Positions 12,784 to 22,200 of a stretch of 26,812 bases of DNA are shown piece after piece. The position numbers and the translations under genes are program-made. The notes below the pieces were generated by a model that was given only the letters and a program-made list of their open reading frames with translations, was not told where the DNA came from and did not search any database. Source of the stretch: a virus. Within the stretch, counting starts at the first letter, position 1. Every line of letters begins with the position of its first letter. The stretch is taken from positions 1,981 through 28,792 of IMG/VR virus record IMGVR_UViG_3300030099_007307. The stretch is one strand, 5' to 3'.

Positions 12784-14480
12784 TACCCTGTATAAATAAT
12801 AAATGCTAAAGCGTAGTAAGGAGGTAGAAGGGTAGCAGAAGCTATAGTATGATTATGTGTTTGCCCACTACCTGTAGGGTTTGTTGTATGTAATCTTCCA
12901 TATAAGAAGTTATTATCAGAATCTGTATCACCACTTCCTCTGTATTTATCATCATTAGTTCCTCCTATATAGTCTACAAAGCCTATAGCTCCACCAATTC
13001 CAACATTAGTAGTAATATGCTCTATATGATAAGAGTCTTTATATACGTGAGAGTGAGCAGGAATATCTGCAACAGATAAAGAAGTACCACCGGTAGAACC
13101 TCCATGATCGTGAGTAGTGCTACCACCTGTCGACCCTGTATTGTATGTACTTCCTGCACCAACTATAAATTTATCTGTTAAGTCTGGTATAGTTACCCCA
13201 TTAATTTGAACTCCACCATTACCATCACAAAGAGCGAATCCATTAGGAATTCCTGTGCCAGACCACATAATAATTCCCCCTTTAGGTATAGGAGCTGCAT
13301 TAACTTGTTTGACTACTTGACTTTGTGATATTACTAAGTAATCGTAATGATCTGCAGTAGCTGCACTACCAACTGTAGAAAGGGTTACTGAACCGCTCAA
13401 GGTAGAGCTTCCACTAACATATAGTTTTTGACTTCCTGATATGTTCCCTCCTGCTTTTAAAGCTCCATCTGCTTGTATAAATCCTGAACTAGTTACATCA
13501 CCTTGAACATGTAGTTTAGTAGAGCTAGAACCAGCAAGTGTATGAGTACCTATACCTACTTGTCCATTAGCTTTAAACATAGCTACGACTGAATTATAAC
13601 TAGCGTCAAAGTTAGAACTTGTTAGAGGTGCTCTAAGTATGCTAAAGGTTTGACTTGCTGCTGATGAATTTACATCAGATTTCAGACCTACAATAACATG
13701 ACCTTTGTGAGGTCCATCTAATACAACAGCTCTTGCATTACCAGCATTACCCATTGCAGTCGTAAAAGGAATAGTAGTATCAGAAGAATCTACTGATTTT
13801 ATTCTGAAAGCTCTATTGATATTACCTGCATTACCATCTATTGCTAAAGAACCTGAAACAGTTACATCTCCAAAATCAGTTGTAGCATTTCTAAATGTTA
13901 TTTTACTTGTACCGTATATTTGTAATGCTGGATTAGAAGTACTATTTCTATTGACAAAAAATTTAAATCCTGAATCTTCGATTGCTGAAGAAAAAGTAGA
14001 AAGGTTTCTAAATTCCATTACAGCATCATCTGTTATTAAAGAAATACTACCACTATAATCAACTCCTGTATCGTCATAATTTAGTACCAATCTTGGATCA
14101 TAGGAAGCATTTGTACTTTCTATTCTTATATCTCCTCCTCTAGTAGCTAACCTATCTCCACTTTGTAATGTACTCTGTCCTATACTAACTGCAGTTAATG
14201 CGCTATCAAATATTAAATCGGGTTTAGCACCAAAACTTCCTCCATTATTATACTGTATTTCAGTATCAGAACCTGCTACTGGTGGATTAGATCCTGTATA
14301 AGGGTTTAATGGTATTTGTACAGATGAAGCAGGAGCTACATTTGCACTTCCTGTGAAGTGAAGGTTGAGGAATTCTTGATTTGAACTAACAGATGCTGAA
14401 TAGAAAAAACTTGTAAAGTTTACGTCTAATTCATTAAATGTTAATCTTGCACCTTTGTCTGCTCTTAAAGTTATAGCCAT
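12783..14480 (-). CDS. Tail fibre protein with phage tail collar domain and His-rich tip
   Basis: The 565-residue protein starts MAITLRADKGARLTFNELD, a type of N-terminus I associate with marine phage fibres. It continues as a Ser/Gly/Thr-rich repetitive body with many short SGS/SGSL segments, as in trimeric fibres. A collar-like domain begins near residue 397: PKGGIIMWSG, GFALCDG, IPDLTDKFIVGAG. The distal part contains HDHGG, AHSH, HIEH and THNH, alternating histidines like the metal-binding HxH motifs of T4 gp37/gp12 tips, and ends LLPPYYALAFIIYTG. Its likely role is host receptor binding at the tail. It is last in its unit, after two related structural proteins. Confidence 0.87.
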   Translation of the reverse strand: MAITLRADKGARLTFNELDVNFTSFFYSASVSSNQEFLNLHFTGSANVAPASSVQIPLNPYTGSNPPVAGSDTEIQYNNGGSFGAKPDLIFDSALTAVSIGQSTLQSGDRLATRGGDIRIESTNASYDPRLVLNYDDTGVDYSGSISLITDDAVMEFRNLSTFSSAIEDSGFKFFVNRNSTSNPALQIYGTSKITFRNATTDFGDVTVSGSLAIDGNAGNINRAFRIKSVDSSDTTIPFTTAMGNAGNARAVVLDGPHKGHVIVGLKSDVNSSAASQTFSILRAPLTSSNFDASYNSVVAMFKANGQVGIGTHTLAGSSSTKLHVQGDVTSSGFIQADGALKAGGNISGSQKLYVSGSSTLSGSVTLSTVGSAATADHYDYLVISQSQVVKQVNAAPIPKGGIIMWSGTGIPNGFALCDGNGGVQINGVTIPDLTDKFIVGAGSTYNTGSTGGSTTHDHGGSTGGTSLSVADIPAHSHVYKDSYHIEHITTNVGIGGAIGFVDYIGGTNDDKYRGSGDTDSDNNFLYGRLHTTNPTGSGQTHNHTIASATLLPPYYALAFIIYTG

Positions 14481-14482
14481 AA

Positions 14483-15547
14483 TTAAATATCTAATTTTAC
14501 TACTACCGTCATTTCTGTATTATCAGAAACAGGTACTGGTTGTGCCATTTTAGCAACAGCAATTAATTCATTTGTATCATTATATAGTCCTACAGTAGTA
14601 AAATAAGGTTGGAATTCACTTCCTGTAATATTGTCAGCTAACGAACCTGTTGTTCCGTTTTTAATGGCTGTCGGATGTTGAGTAAAGTTAAATTCACTTT
14701 CTCCTATACTACAGTGGTAACTATATGTATAAATAGGGTGTGATGCCTTCCATTCTACACTACCTGAAAAATAATAAGCATAATAGTTAGCAACATAAGG
14801 ATTAGTGAGTATTAATAAACCATGAGGGTATATTACATTACCTACTACTGTTCTTTCCATTATCTTTCCATCAACAACAGAGCCACTTAAAATTAAGTTA
14901 CCGTTACCGTCATCTATAATATCATCTTGCCATGTAGAGGGAATATTTAAAGAAGCTGAAAGGTAAGACTCTTTATCTAAATTTCTATACCCATTAATAA
15001 AATCTTGTGGATCTATAGTTGTAGTAGGGACAGAACCTGATGCTCCTCCATAAACTTCTTCCTCATCTTCGAAATAATCTTCAAATGTATAACTTGCAGA
15101 AGCATATGAAGCTATATCTCCAGATACACCTGTGTTAAGTTTAACACTACCTGGTTTTATGTGTGTTCCTATTAAGTTTCTTGGTATAGATATTACTGTA
15201 AATCTATCTTCTGCTCTTCTTTGTTGAGAGGTGTAAGAACTTTGTAAGTAATTTTCAACTGCTGAACCTGTTAAATCGTAAGAAGAAGTTGATGGTTCAG
15301 CGTTTTCAAAACCAGAATAATACAAGTGTTTAATACTTCTATAAACTAAATCTTCATAATGAGCATAATTAGTACCTGATAATCGTAAAGGGCTACTGTC
15401 TACACTAAAAGTATTAGAACCTGAAACACCTACATATGTTTCTATACCTGCTATATCATGTTCACTTCCGCTATAAATAAAAGTTTTATGAGCAGTGTAA
15501 GACGTTAGAGACGAATCTTGTTTGTTTAATTTTTTGTAGGCACTCAT
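14483..15547 (-). CDS. Ser/Gly-rich phage structural (baseplate/tail) protein, paralogue of next gene
   Basis: The 354-residue protein is rich in Ser, Tyr, Thr and Gly and lacks enzymatic motifs. Its C-terminus has SEFNFTQHP, then TTVGLYNDTNELIAVAKMAQP and ends VKLDI. The upstream gene's product ends in a nearly parallel way (SEFNYSNNP, TTVGLYNDTNDLLGVAKLSKP, IKLDY), so the two share a C-terminal domain, probably by duplication. Residues ~95-150 (QQRRAEDRFTVISIPRNLIG) look like a beta-rich structural domain. The context, between a conserved structural protein and the collar fibre, argues for a baseplate or fibre-attachment role. The precise position in the virion is unknown. Confidence 0.78.
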   Translation of the reverse strand: MSAYKKLNKQDSSLTSYTAHKTFIYSGSEHDIAGIETYVGVSGSNTFSVDSSPLRLSGTNYAHYEDLVYRSIKHLYYSGFENAEPSTSSYDLTGSAVENYLQSSYTSQQRRAEDRFTVISIPRNLIGTHIKPGSVKLNTGVSGDIASYASASYTFEDYFEDEEEVYGGASGSVPTTTIDPQDFINGYRNLDKESYLSASLNIPSTWQDDIIDDGNGNLILSGSVVDGKIMERTVVGNVIYPHGLLILTNPYVANYYAYYFSGSVEWKASHPIYTYSYHCSIGESEFNFTQHPTAIKNGTTGSLADNITGSEFQPYFTTVGLYNDTNELIAVAKMAQPVPVSDNTEMTVVVKLDI

Positions 15548-15550
15548 TCA

Positions 15551-16558
15551 TTAATAATCAAGCTTAATTCTTATCAAAGCCTCTTTAGTAAAATCTTTCA
15601 ATAATGGTTTTGATAATTTAGCAACCCCTAATAGGTCGTTAGTATCGTTATACAGTCCAACTGTAGTAATATATGCTTGTGGATTATTAACCATTGAACT
15701 ATGTCTTATTTCTCCTGAACCTGATATGTTAGATGGGTTATTAGAGTAATTAAATTCACTGTTTCTTACTCTAACGAAAACATAATTTGATGATACAGTT
15801 TCTTCAGCATTAATCTTAAAGTTTTGACCTAATTCTATAATTTCATATAAGAATGCGTTATTATTTCCATTTGTTGCAGTAGAACTGGTAACAAAAAGAG
15901 TATTATTACCTATTTCAGCATTTACAGCTGCAGCATTCAAAATTATTACACCTATATCTGGTAAAAATTTACCGTATGAACCGTTATTTGCAGAGTAACC
16001 AGTACCTCCATCATGTGATACTCCATTTGAACCTGAAATAACTTCGTATACTCTTCCTGCATCTGTAAAAGTAACTACTGTAGACATTCCGCTGTTATCT
16101 GTTAGTGTTCTTTCTACTGAACCAGATTTGATAGTTAGTTCAAAAGTACCAGGTAGTAGTTTTTCTTTATACCTTGCTCTATCTAATGAAATAGCAAATA
16201 TACCTTTAGCTGAAGTAACTCCACCGAATACGAAATCTGTTTCTTCATCTCCAAGTACTAGAGATCTGTACTGGCCATAGACTGTAGCAGAAGGGGATTT
16301 ACCGGCTACATTTGTGTTAAATGCTGTAGATCCTAAACCGTCTTTATTTCCATATGCTATTGAAAACTGTACTGCTGCGTTAGTAAGGGTTGAACCTGTC
16401 TGGTATACATCTAAGTAGTAATCTCCACTTGTAGAAGAATCTTGTGTTGAGGATGTAAAAAATGTTGTGAGTTGGTAATTACCTGTGCTCCATACTATTG
16501 ATGATATAGAGTCTGCACTTACAACAATATCTTCTGTATCAAATTGTTTAAATGACAT
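15551..16558 (-). CDS. Ser/Gly-rich phage structural (baseplate/tail) protein
   Basis: The 335-residue protein is beta-rich, with many SGS/GSG segments and no catalytic motif. The N-terminal part (SISSIVWSTGNYQLTTFFTS) differs from that of the downstream paralogue. The C-terminal ~80 residues match it (SEFNYSNNP, TTVGLYNDTNDLLGVAKLSKP, end KLDY). The shared C-terminal domain may be the docking part and the differing N-terminal parts distal or specialised; this is inference. It lies 3 nt before its paralogue and after a conserved 219-aa structural gene, probably within one message. Confidence 0.78.
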   Translation of the reverse strand: MSFKQFDTEDIVVSADSISSIVWSTGNYQLTTFFTSSTQDSSTSGDYYLDVYQTGSTLTNAAVQFSIAYGNKDGLGSTAFNTNVAGKSPSATVYGQYRSLVLGDEETDFVFGGVTSAKGIFAISLDRARYKEKLLPGTFELTIKSGSVERTLTDNSGMSTVVTFTDAGRVYEVISGSNGVSHDGGTGYSANNGSYGKFLPDIGVIILNAAAVNAEIGNNTLFVTSSTATNGNNNAFLYEIIELGQNFKINAEETVSSNYVFVRVRNSEFNYSNNPSNISGSGEIRHSSMVNNPQAYITTVGLYNDTNDLLGVAKLSKPLLKDFTKEALIRIKLDY

Positions 16559-16564
16559 ATCTTA

Positions 16565-17224
16565 TTAGTTTGTTTTAGTTATTGTTATAGGAATAGTAAT
16601 TCTTGCACCACTATCTCTACCTACAAGAGTAAGGGTACTAGATAGAGAAGTATTGGTAGCACCAAATAAAGTATTTATAGTTGTTCCTGTTAAATTTATT
16701 GATGTACCTACAACAGTTTTAGATACGTTTGTTCCTAGTGTTGAAGAAGCATTTAATCTTTCTGCTTCTGCAGTATTAATACCAACACCTGTAAAGTTAG
16801 AAAGTAGCCTTACGTCTGCTACAGTAGCAGTATATCCGCTTGATTCAAAAGCTTGGGAAGCTCCTAAAAAGTTTAATGTTTGCGGTGTAATTGTTAAAGA
16901 TGCTCCTTGTTTAAGAGTTATAGAAGCAAACCCTGGTTCCAGTATTGGTAATTTAGCGGTACCTCTAGGAAGGGTAGCTAATTTATATTTCATTATTTGA
17001 GTTTCATCTGCAAATGCTTCTAGAAGAGGCATATTTTCTATAGCTTCTCCGAAAAAAGCAGAACCTGAAGGATGAGTGGTATTATAAAGAGTATAATCTA
17101 TCTCATCATCAGCTAAAGCAAATTGAGTAATTCTAAAAGAGCCATCACCTCTAGCGAGTAATTCTCTTCCTTTTTTTGTTAAGATTGCGTCGACTGTTAC
17201 GACACCATTATTTAAGTATCCCAT
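16565..17224 (-). CDS. Conserved phage structural protein (VDAILTKKGRELLARG type)
   Basis: The 219-residue product begins MGYLNNGVVTVDAILTKKG, continues RELLARGDGSFRITQFALAD, and has MPLLEAFADETQIMKYKL and a LPRGTAKLP element. I recall this N-terminal region from structural genes of uncultured marine myophages, although the function is not known. The C-terminal half is Thr/Ser/Leu-rich and probably an Ig-like beta-sandwich (TLTLVGRDSGARITIPITI). A baseplate or tail-associated role follows from the neighbours. It is first in a unit preceded by a promoter-like element, and its start has no Shine-Dalgarno sequence. Confidence 0.75.
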   Translation of the reverse strand: MGYLNNGVVTVDAILTKKGRELLARGDGSFRITQFALADDEIDYTLYNTTHPSGSAFFGEAIENMPLLEAFADETQIMKYKLATLPRGTAKLPILEPGFASITLKQGASLTITPQTLNFLGASQAFESSGYTATVADVRLLSNFTGVGINTAEAERLNASSTLGTNVSKTVVGTSINLTGTTINTLFGATNTSLSSTLTLVGRDSGARITIPITITKTN

Positions 17225-17247
17225 TTTCTAACTATTTGTTTATTATA

Positions 17248-17276
17248 AATATATTGTTTTAATCTTTTCTATTAAC
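17248..17276 (-). promoter_or_regulatory. Promoter-like element GTTA-N19-TATATT
   Basis: On the minus strand GTTA (17273-17276) is followed by 19 nt and TATATTTATAA (core 17248-17253), 23 nt before the start at 17224. It differs from the best elements by one base and one spacer position. It is the only intergenic gap of useful length within the structural block. Confidence 0.4.
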
Positions 17277-17278
17277 TA

Positions 17279-19186
17279 TTAAGTTCCATCTTGCGATGCT
17301 GATGTATAGGCTTTTACTATAAAACCTCTAAAGTCAGTTTCTACTATTGTCATATCGTCAGGACTATCTTTAACTTCTTCTGGACTTAAAACTGCTCGTA
17401 GCTGTTGCTCAGGTATAATTTTAGTTCCATCTATAGTCAGTAGTCTATCCCCTTGATTCAATGTAAGATCCAATTCATCAGGATCATGACCATTATTAGC
17501 TACACCGTTTTTAGCTCTAATAACTGTTACGTTATAAATATTTAAAAAGTTTTTACCATTAGTAGGATTTAATTTATCGTTCTTGGAAGTAATCTGTACT
17601 ACTTCAACGCTAGCACCAGGGCCACTACCTGAAACAAAAGATATTAAGTCTCCTACTCCAAGTGTATCTCCTATACCTGATACATCTATATCAAAACTTG
17701 TATCTGATGTACCTGTTAATAGGGTAGGGTCAATTGCAAAACTTCCTGAGTAAAACTTTGCTACTACTCCAACTGTAGCTACCGGTTCATCTCTTAGTCC
17801 TGCAAAAAATATATCTTTATACTGCTGTGTATACTCTTGTCTTTCTCCATCAGTTCCTGAACGACCTGCTAGTAAGTCATTCATATTTCCCCAAGAACGG
17901 CCATAACTACCGCTAGGTGCATCAAATGAAGTAGATATAGGCCCTTCAACTAAAGGTAGTACTGTTATAGACTGTGCTGTAAGGGAAGGTTCTAAACCTC
18001 CGTAATCGTTAGCGTCTGTTTTAGATCCGTTATATCTAGCATTACTAAAACCAACTGAGGTATAGTTTGAAGCTGGGGTGCTAGCAGGTGTAGCGTAAGG
18101 TTCAGGTTGATACGTACCTGTAGAGGGTAGGTTAAGGTTAAATCTTAAATCTATACTTTCTTTTGCTTTATCTATTCCAAAAATATTAGGCCTTACAGTA
18201 ATATTATCAGTTATGTCTATTGATTGGTTTGGTATACTTCTTCCTATTATTACATCTAACCTTACGTAAAAGAAAGGGTCGTCTGTACCAGTACCAGGAG
18301 TAGCTGTAGCCATACTGCCGGATGGTATTTCAAATTCAAAAGGTTGTATCAATTGCTGATCATACTGTCCTGCTGAGTTACCAATTCTTGTATAACCTAT
18401 ACCGAAAATTGTATGGAAAAAAGCAAATGGACTATTAAATTCAGGTTCAGCATCAACTGCTAAGACTACGGATATACCGTATCTTCTTTGATCGTTAGGA
18501 CCTGGTTCTATGGTACCATTAGAAAATAAAGAACTAACATCTCCTATTACACTAGATATTTCATCAACTGTTAATGAAAGTGTAATGTCTTTATCATTAG
18601 GAAATCTTACTAATGAACCTGTATAATAAAACTGATGGCCAGAAGCATCATTAAAGTTTGTAACTATAGAACCGGTAGGTATAGGGTTACTTCCTGTGGT
18701 TGCATTATCTGTTCTAAGGGTTCGTGTTTGAATTCCCAATGCTGCTTCAAAGTTTTGAGGATAAGGGTCTCCACTTACTCTATCTAAAATATATCTATCT
18801 GTTGATGGCCTATAGTCTACAGCGTTACTAAATAGCGCATTATAATCGTCATTATCAAAACTCCTTATAACAAAAGGATCAAACGTTACTGATGAAGATA
18901 AGCTTGAAGAGACTGTTGCTAAGGAAATATCTATATTATCTATAAAAAAGTAACCTACTTTTTCAGCTACTGTAAGTTTTTGTAAGTTACTAACTTCTAA
19001 AGAAGAAGTTAATTTCATATTAACAGATTGAATCGATTGTAATGTTGGAACAATATCTACACTATTCAAAGAATTGTTATCTACGGTCAAAGCTCTTATT
19101 ATCTTTGTTCCGTCGATATCTTCTTTTACTAAAGCACGTATCTCTCCGTCACTTGGTGCTGTTTGTGAAAATTGAAATAGATTCAT
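17279..19186 (-). CDS. Phage structural protein, 635 aa
   Basis: The protein begins MNLFQFSQTAPSDGEIRAL and has a segment DDYNALFSNAVDYRPSTDRY followed by YPQNFEA. I recall this pattern in large structural proteins of marine T4-like phages. The chain is long, beta-rich and Ser/Thr/Asp-rich with SGS segments, and has no membrane helix or enzyme motif. A C-terminal part (GTSDTSFDIDVSGIG) and a hydrophilic end complete it. It lies between the giant Hint-containing protein and the 219-aa structural gene, so a baseplate or tail assembly role is likely. The start is preceded by A/T-rich sequence (AAAAGAATAAAAT) without a Shine-Dalgarno box. Confidence 0.78.
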   Translation of the reverse strand: MNLFQFSQTAPSDGEIRALVKEDIDGTKIIRALTVDNNSLNSVDIVPTLQSIQSVNMKLTSSLEVSNLQKLTVAEKVGYFFIDNIDISLATVSSSLSSSVTFDPFVIRSFDNDDYNALFSNAVDYRPSTDRYILDRVSGDPYPQNFEAALGIQTRTLRTDNATTGSNPIPTGSIVTNFNDASGHQFYYTGSLVRFPNDKDITLSLTVDEISSVIGDVSSLFSNGTIEPGPNDQRRYGISVVLAVDAEPEFNSPFAFFHTIFGIGYTRIGNSAGQYDQQLIQPFEFEIPSGSMATATPGTGTDDPFFYVRLDVIIGRSIPNQSIDITDNITVRPNIFGIDKAKESIDLRFNLNLPSTGTYQPEPYATPASTPASNYTSVGFSNARYNGSKTDANDYGGLEPSLTAQSITVLPLVEGPISTSFDAPSGSYGRSWGNMNDLLAGRSGTDGERQEYTQQYKDIFFAGLRDEPVATVGVVAKFYSGSFAIDPTLLTGTSDTSFDIDVSGIGDTLGVGDLISFVSGSGPGASVEVVQITSKNDKLNPTNGKNFLNIYNVTVIRAKNGVANNGHDPDELDLTLNQGDRLLTIDGTKIIPEQQLRAVLSPEEVKDSPDDMTIVETDFRGFIVKAYTSASQDGT

Positions 19187-19208
19187 ATTTTATTCTTTTA
19201 TTTTACGC

Positions 19209-22200
19209 TTATTTACCATTATGAGATAAAATACCATTACTTATATACGTATGTGTCTTTTCAGTTGTTAGTTCTATTACTTCACCATCAGGATATGCTT
19301 CAACTGAAGTAATTGTTTTCTCAGAAATTATATCGCCTTCATTTAATGTATCTACAGCAATGAAATCATCTAAACTATCTAAATACACTCTGTGTTTAGT
19401 GGAAGTTATTAGGTACGTACCATCTTCTAATGTAATTTTAATTTTCTTAACATTGTCAGTACTAGAAATTTTAATTACTATATCTTCTAGCATTTCTTTT
19501 GAATATTCATGTTTACTTCTTATAACATCCCCTACCTTTAGATCTTTTGCTGACTTAGTTAAACCAGTTTTCATTAAAACTTGAGTATCAGGGTCTACAC
19601 AGGTGCTAGGAGGAGCCTGTGTAATAAGTAGATCAGGGTGACTAACACCTCCTGATATTATAGGAAAATTATACTCAAAAGCATCATCTGAAATTAATCT
19701 ATGTACTGAATAAGTAGTACTTCGTGCACTAGATCCAGTATGTTCTTGTAATTCTATTTGAGCTGATGTATCCCCCTGTAGTATATCAGTGCTGTACCCG
19801 CCGTCGGTAGTTACAAAATTTGCCCAACCAACACTAGGGTCTTCTTGAATATTACCGTTAGTATTACTTGCCCAACCTACAACAACTAAACTCGCAGTTT
19901 GTGCAGCACTAGTATATGTTTGATCAACTATTCTACTTCCGCCAGCGTATCCTCTATATTCGAAAAGATGAGGGTAATAAGGTACTGATGCAGATACTAC
20001 CTCCCCGCTACTTCCTTGAGGGTCGGTGAACCATACAAAAGCTCCTACTGTATTACCTACACCGGTATTATTAGGTGCGTTTGACCATGATGCACCGGAT
20101 CCTGTATTACTTATAGCATAAGCTGAACTATCATTATAAACTATACTTGCTGTTCCAGGATTAACTCCTGAACCACTAGATATAGATATATTATTAGAAA
20201 TAATTGAAGTACCTGCATGTGAACCGGATAATTGATAATTAAGAGTACCTGTAAAACTAGGATTATAATGTACAATTATACAGTATTTAGCAGTAACATT
20301 TAGACTTTGAGATTTTGCAGTCGCAGAAATAGCATTTAAGTCTTCATTTATTCTAAAAGTTCCTTCATGAATACTGTAACCTGAAGGTCCTACAGTTTGT
20401 TTATGAATAGTTAACCCAAAATTACCAGCCCCTTGTGTAGCTGTTGCTAAGCTTCCGGTATTACCAGCTGCATCTCTTAATTTTAAAGCTAGAGTAATAT
20501 CATCACCGTCACTTAAACTACTTAAATTAGCAGTAAAAGTAAAAGCACCTCCTGAAGCGCCAGTAGCATACTCCTCTTTAACATCATTACCACTTTCGTC
20601 TGATGCTGTAATGAAAACTGTTGCGTTTGCTTCTACGGTTCCGTCTATTCCTGCAGTAACTGCTGTTACATTATTTGCAGTTATAGCTGATACTTTCCAA
20701 GCTGCTGTATAACCTGAAGGTGCTGTAGTATCTAAAGTGCTACAAGCGACTATATTATACAATTGTCCTGGTTGATTAGAAGCAGAAACTTGAGCAGTAA
20801 AACTTGTAGTTATTCCGTTTACTGTAACTCCGAATGAAATATGATCAGAATTAGTTAATGAAGTAACAGGTGTTGTAGCATTAATGTCTGAGTAAAGTAT
20901 ATCTCCGTCTACAGGTACTGCTGCACTTCCACCATGATAAAACGTTAATGTGCTTGATGGAGAAAAAGCAGTACATGCATTAGCACCTCCAGTGTAAGAT
21001 TCAGGATTAGCACCATTATTCATTACTAAAATAGGAAATAATGCATCAGATATACTTTGATTTACTGTAGTAATATGAAATAAAGTTTCTGGGTGCTGAT
21101 TTCTTTTGAAAGGATTTTCATCATTTAATTCACCGTCTGTTATTAACATACCACTTCCGCTTAATTCTCCATTAAATTTAGGAGATTCATCACCTACTAG
21201 TTTCATTACTGATCCACTCATAGTTTCAATGTCTTTAGAGTAGAAAGTAGTATCATTAATTTGGCTATAAGTTTTAAAGTTATCTTCTCCTCCAATAAAA
21301 TCAGTAGCTGGATAATCTGGGTTTAAAATTCCATTTGTGTATAAGTTTGGGTTAACATACAAAGGCCAGTTACCTCTCAGACCTGCGTTTCTCTGCTGTA
21401 AAATTACTGTATCATTTCTAACTACTGTCGTGCTGATTGAGCAAGTAACTCCGTTGTTATACGTTGATCCAAAAGCAAGGGAATCATTCAAAGCAGCAGC
21501 AAAATTTGCTGTTCTATCTGTTACAGTGCCTCCATCAGCATCAAACCTGGAAGCACCGTTAGACATATCGTATGCTGAAGTATTTGAAGCATCGATTCTC
21601 CTACCAACTGAAGAACCTGATAGTTGCTGTGAACCAGTTATAATAAATCCAGGACCTGTAGCGGTTCCTCCTGAACCTGTTTGAAATACAAGTATAGCAG
21701 AAGCAGTGATTGGGGTATTTTTAACATACCCTGCTAATGATTGATAAAATCTATACCTTTCATCTTTTATACCGAAAGAAGAGCCTGTTGTTTGGAAAGC
21801 TGCTAGTAACACATCGTTAGGAAGTGGATCGAAAGATTGACTGTTAGCACTTGAATTACCTCTAGCTACCCAGGAGTTTTGTCCATGGGGACTATAATCT
21901 ACTGTTATAATGTGTGTATGCTGCCAATCAGTTAAGGAACCTCCAGAATTGTTTACGTCTAAGGACGGAAACCTTTCAAAAATTGATTCTGAAGAAAACA
22001 TTACGTAAAACTTGTCACTACTTCCGGTATTTTCCCCGTAAGGTGTCATTAGTTGTTTACTTTTATCTTGTTTAGTTTCTCTAATATTATAATAGGTACC
22101 GTCAGGGTGATAAAAATCATTACCTTCAACGATTATCTCTCCTTCATCTCCTTGATTAGTATCAGTTCTATAGTCAACTCTAAACTGTAAATCTGAATAT

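Noticed and set aside
16653-17000. Plus-strand 115-codon frame
   Set aside because: It is antisense to the conserved 219-aa structural gene and lacks motifs.
19209-19601. A full splicing intein with homing endonuclease
   Set aside because: The domain is only ~130 residues with no endonuclease insert, and just Gly-Lys follows the terminal His-Asn, so no C-extein with a Cys/Ser/Thr nucleophile exists.
21337-21684. Plus-strand 115-codon frame within the giant structural gene
   Set aside because: It is antisense to a well-supported long gene and has no recognisable feature.
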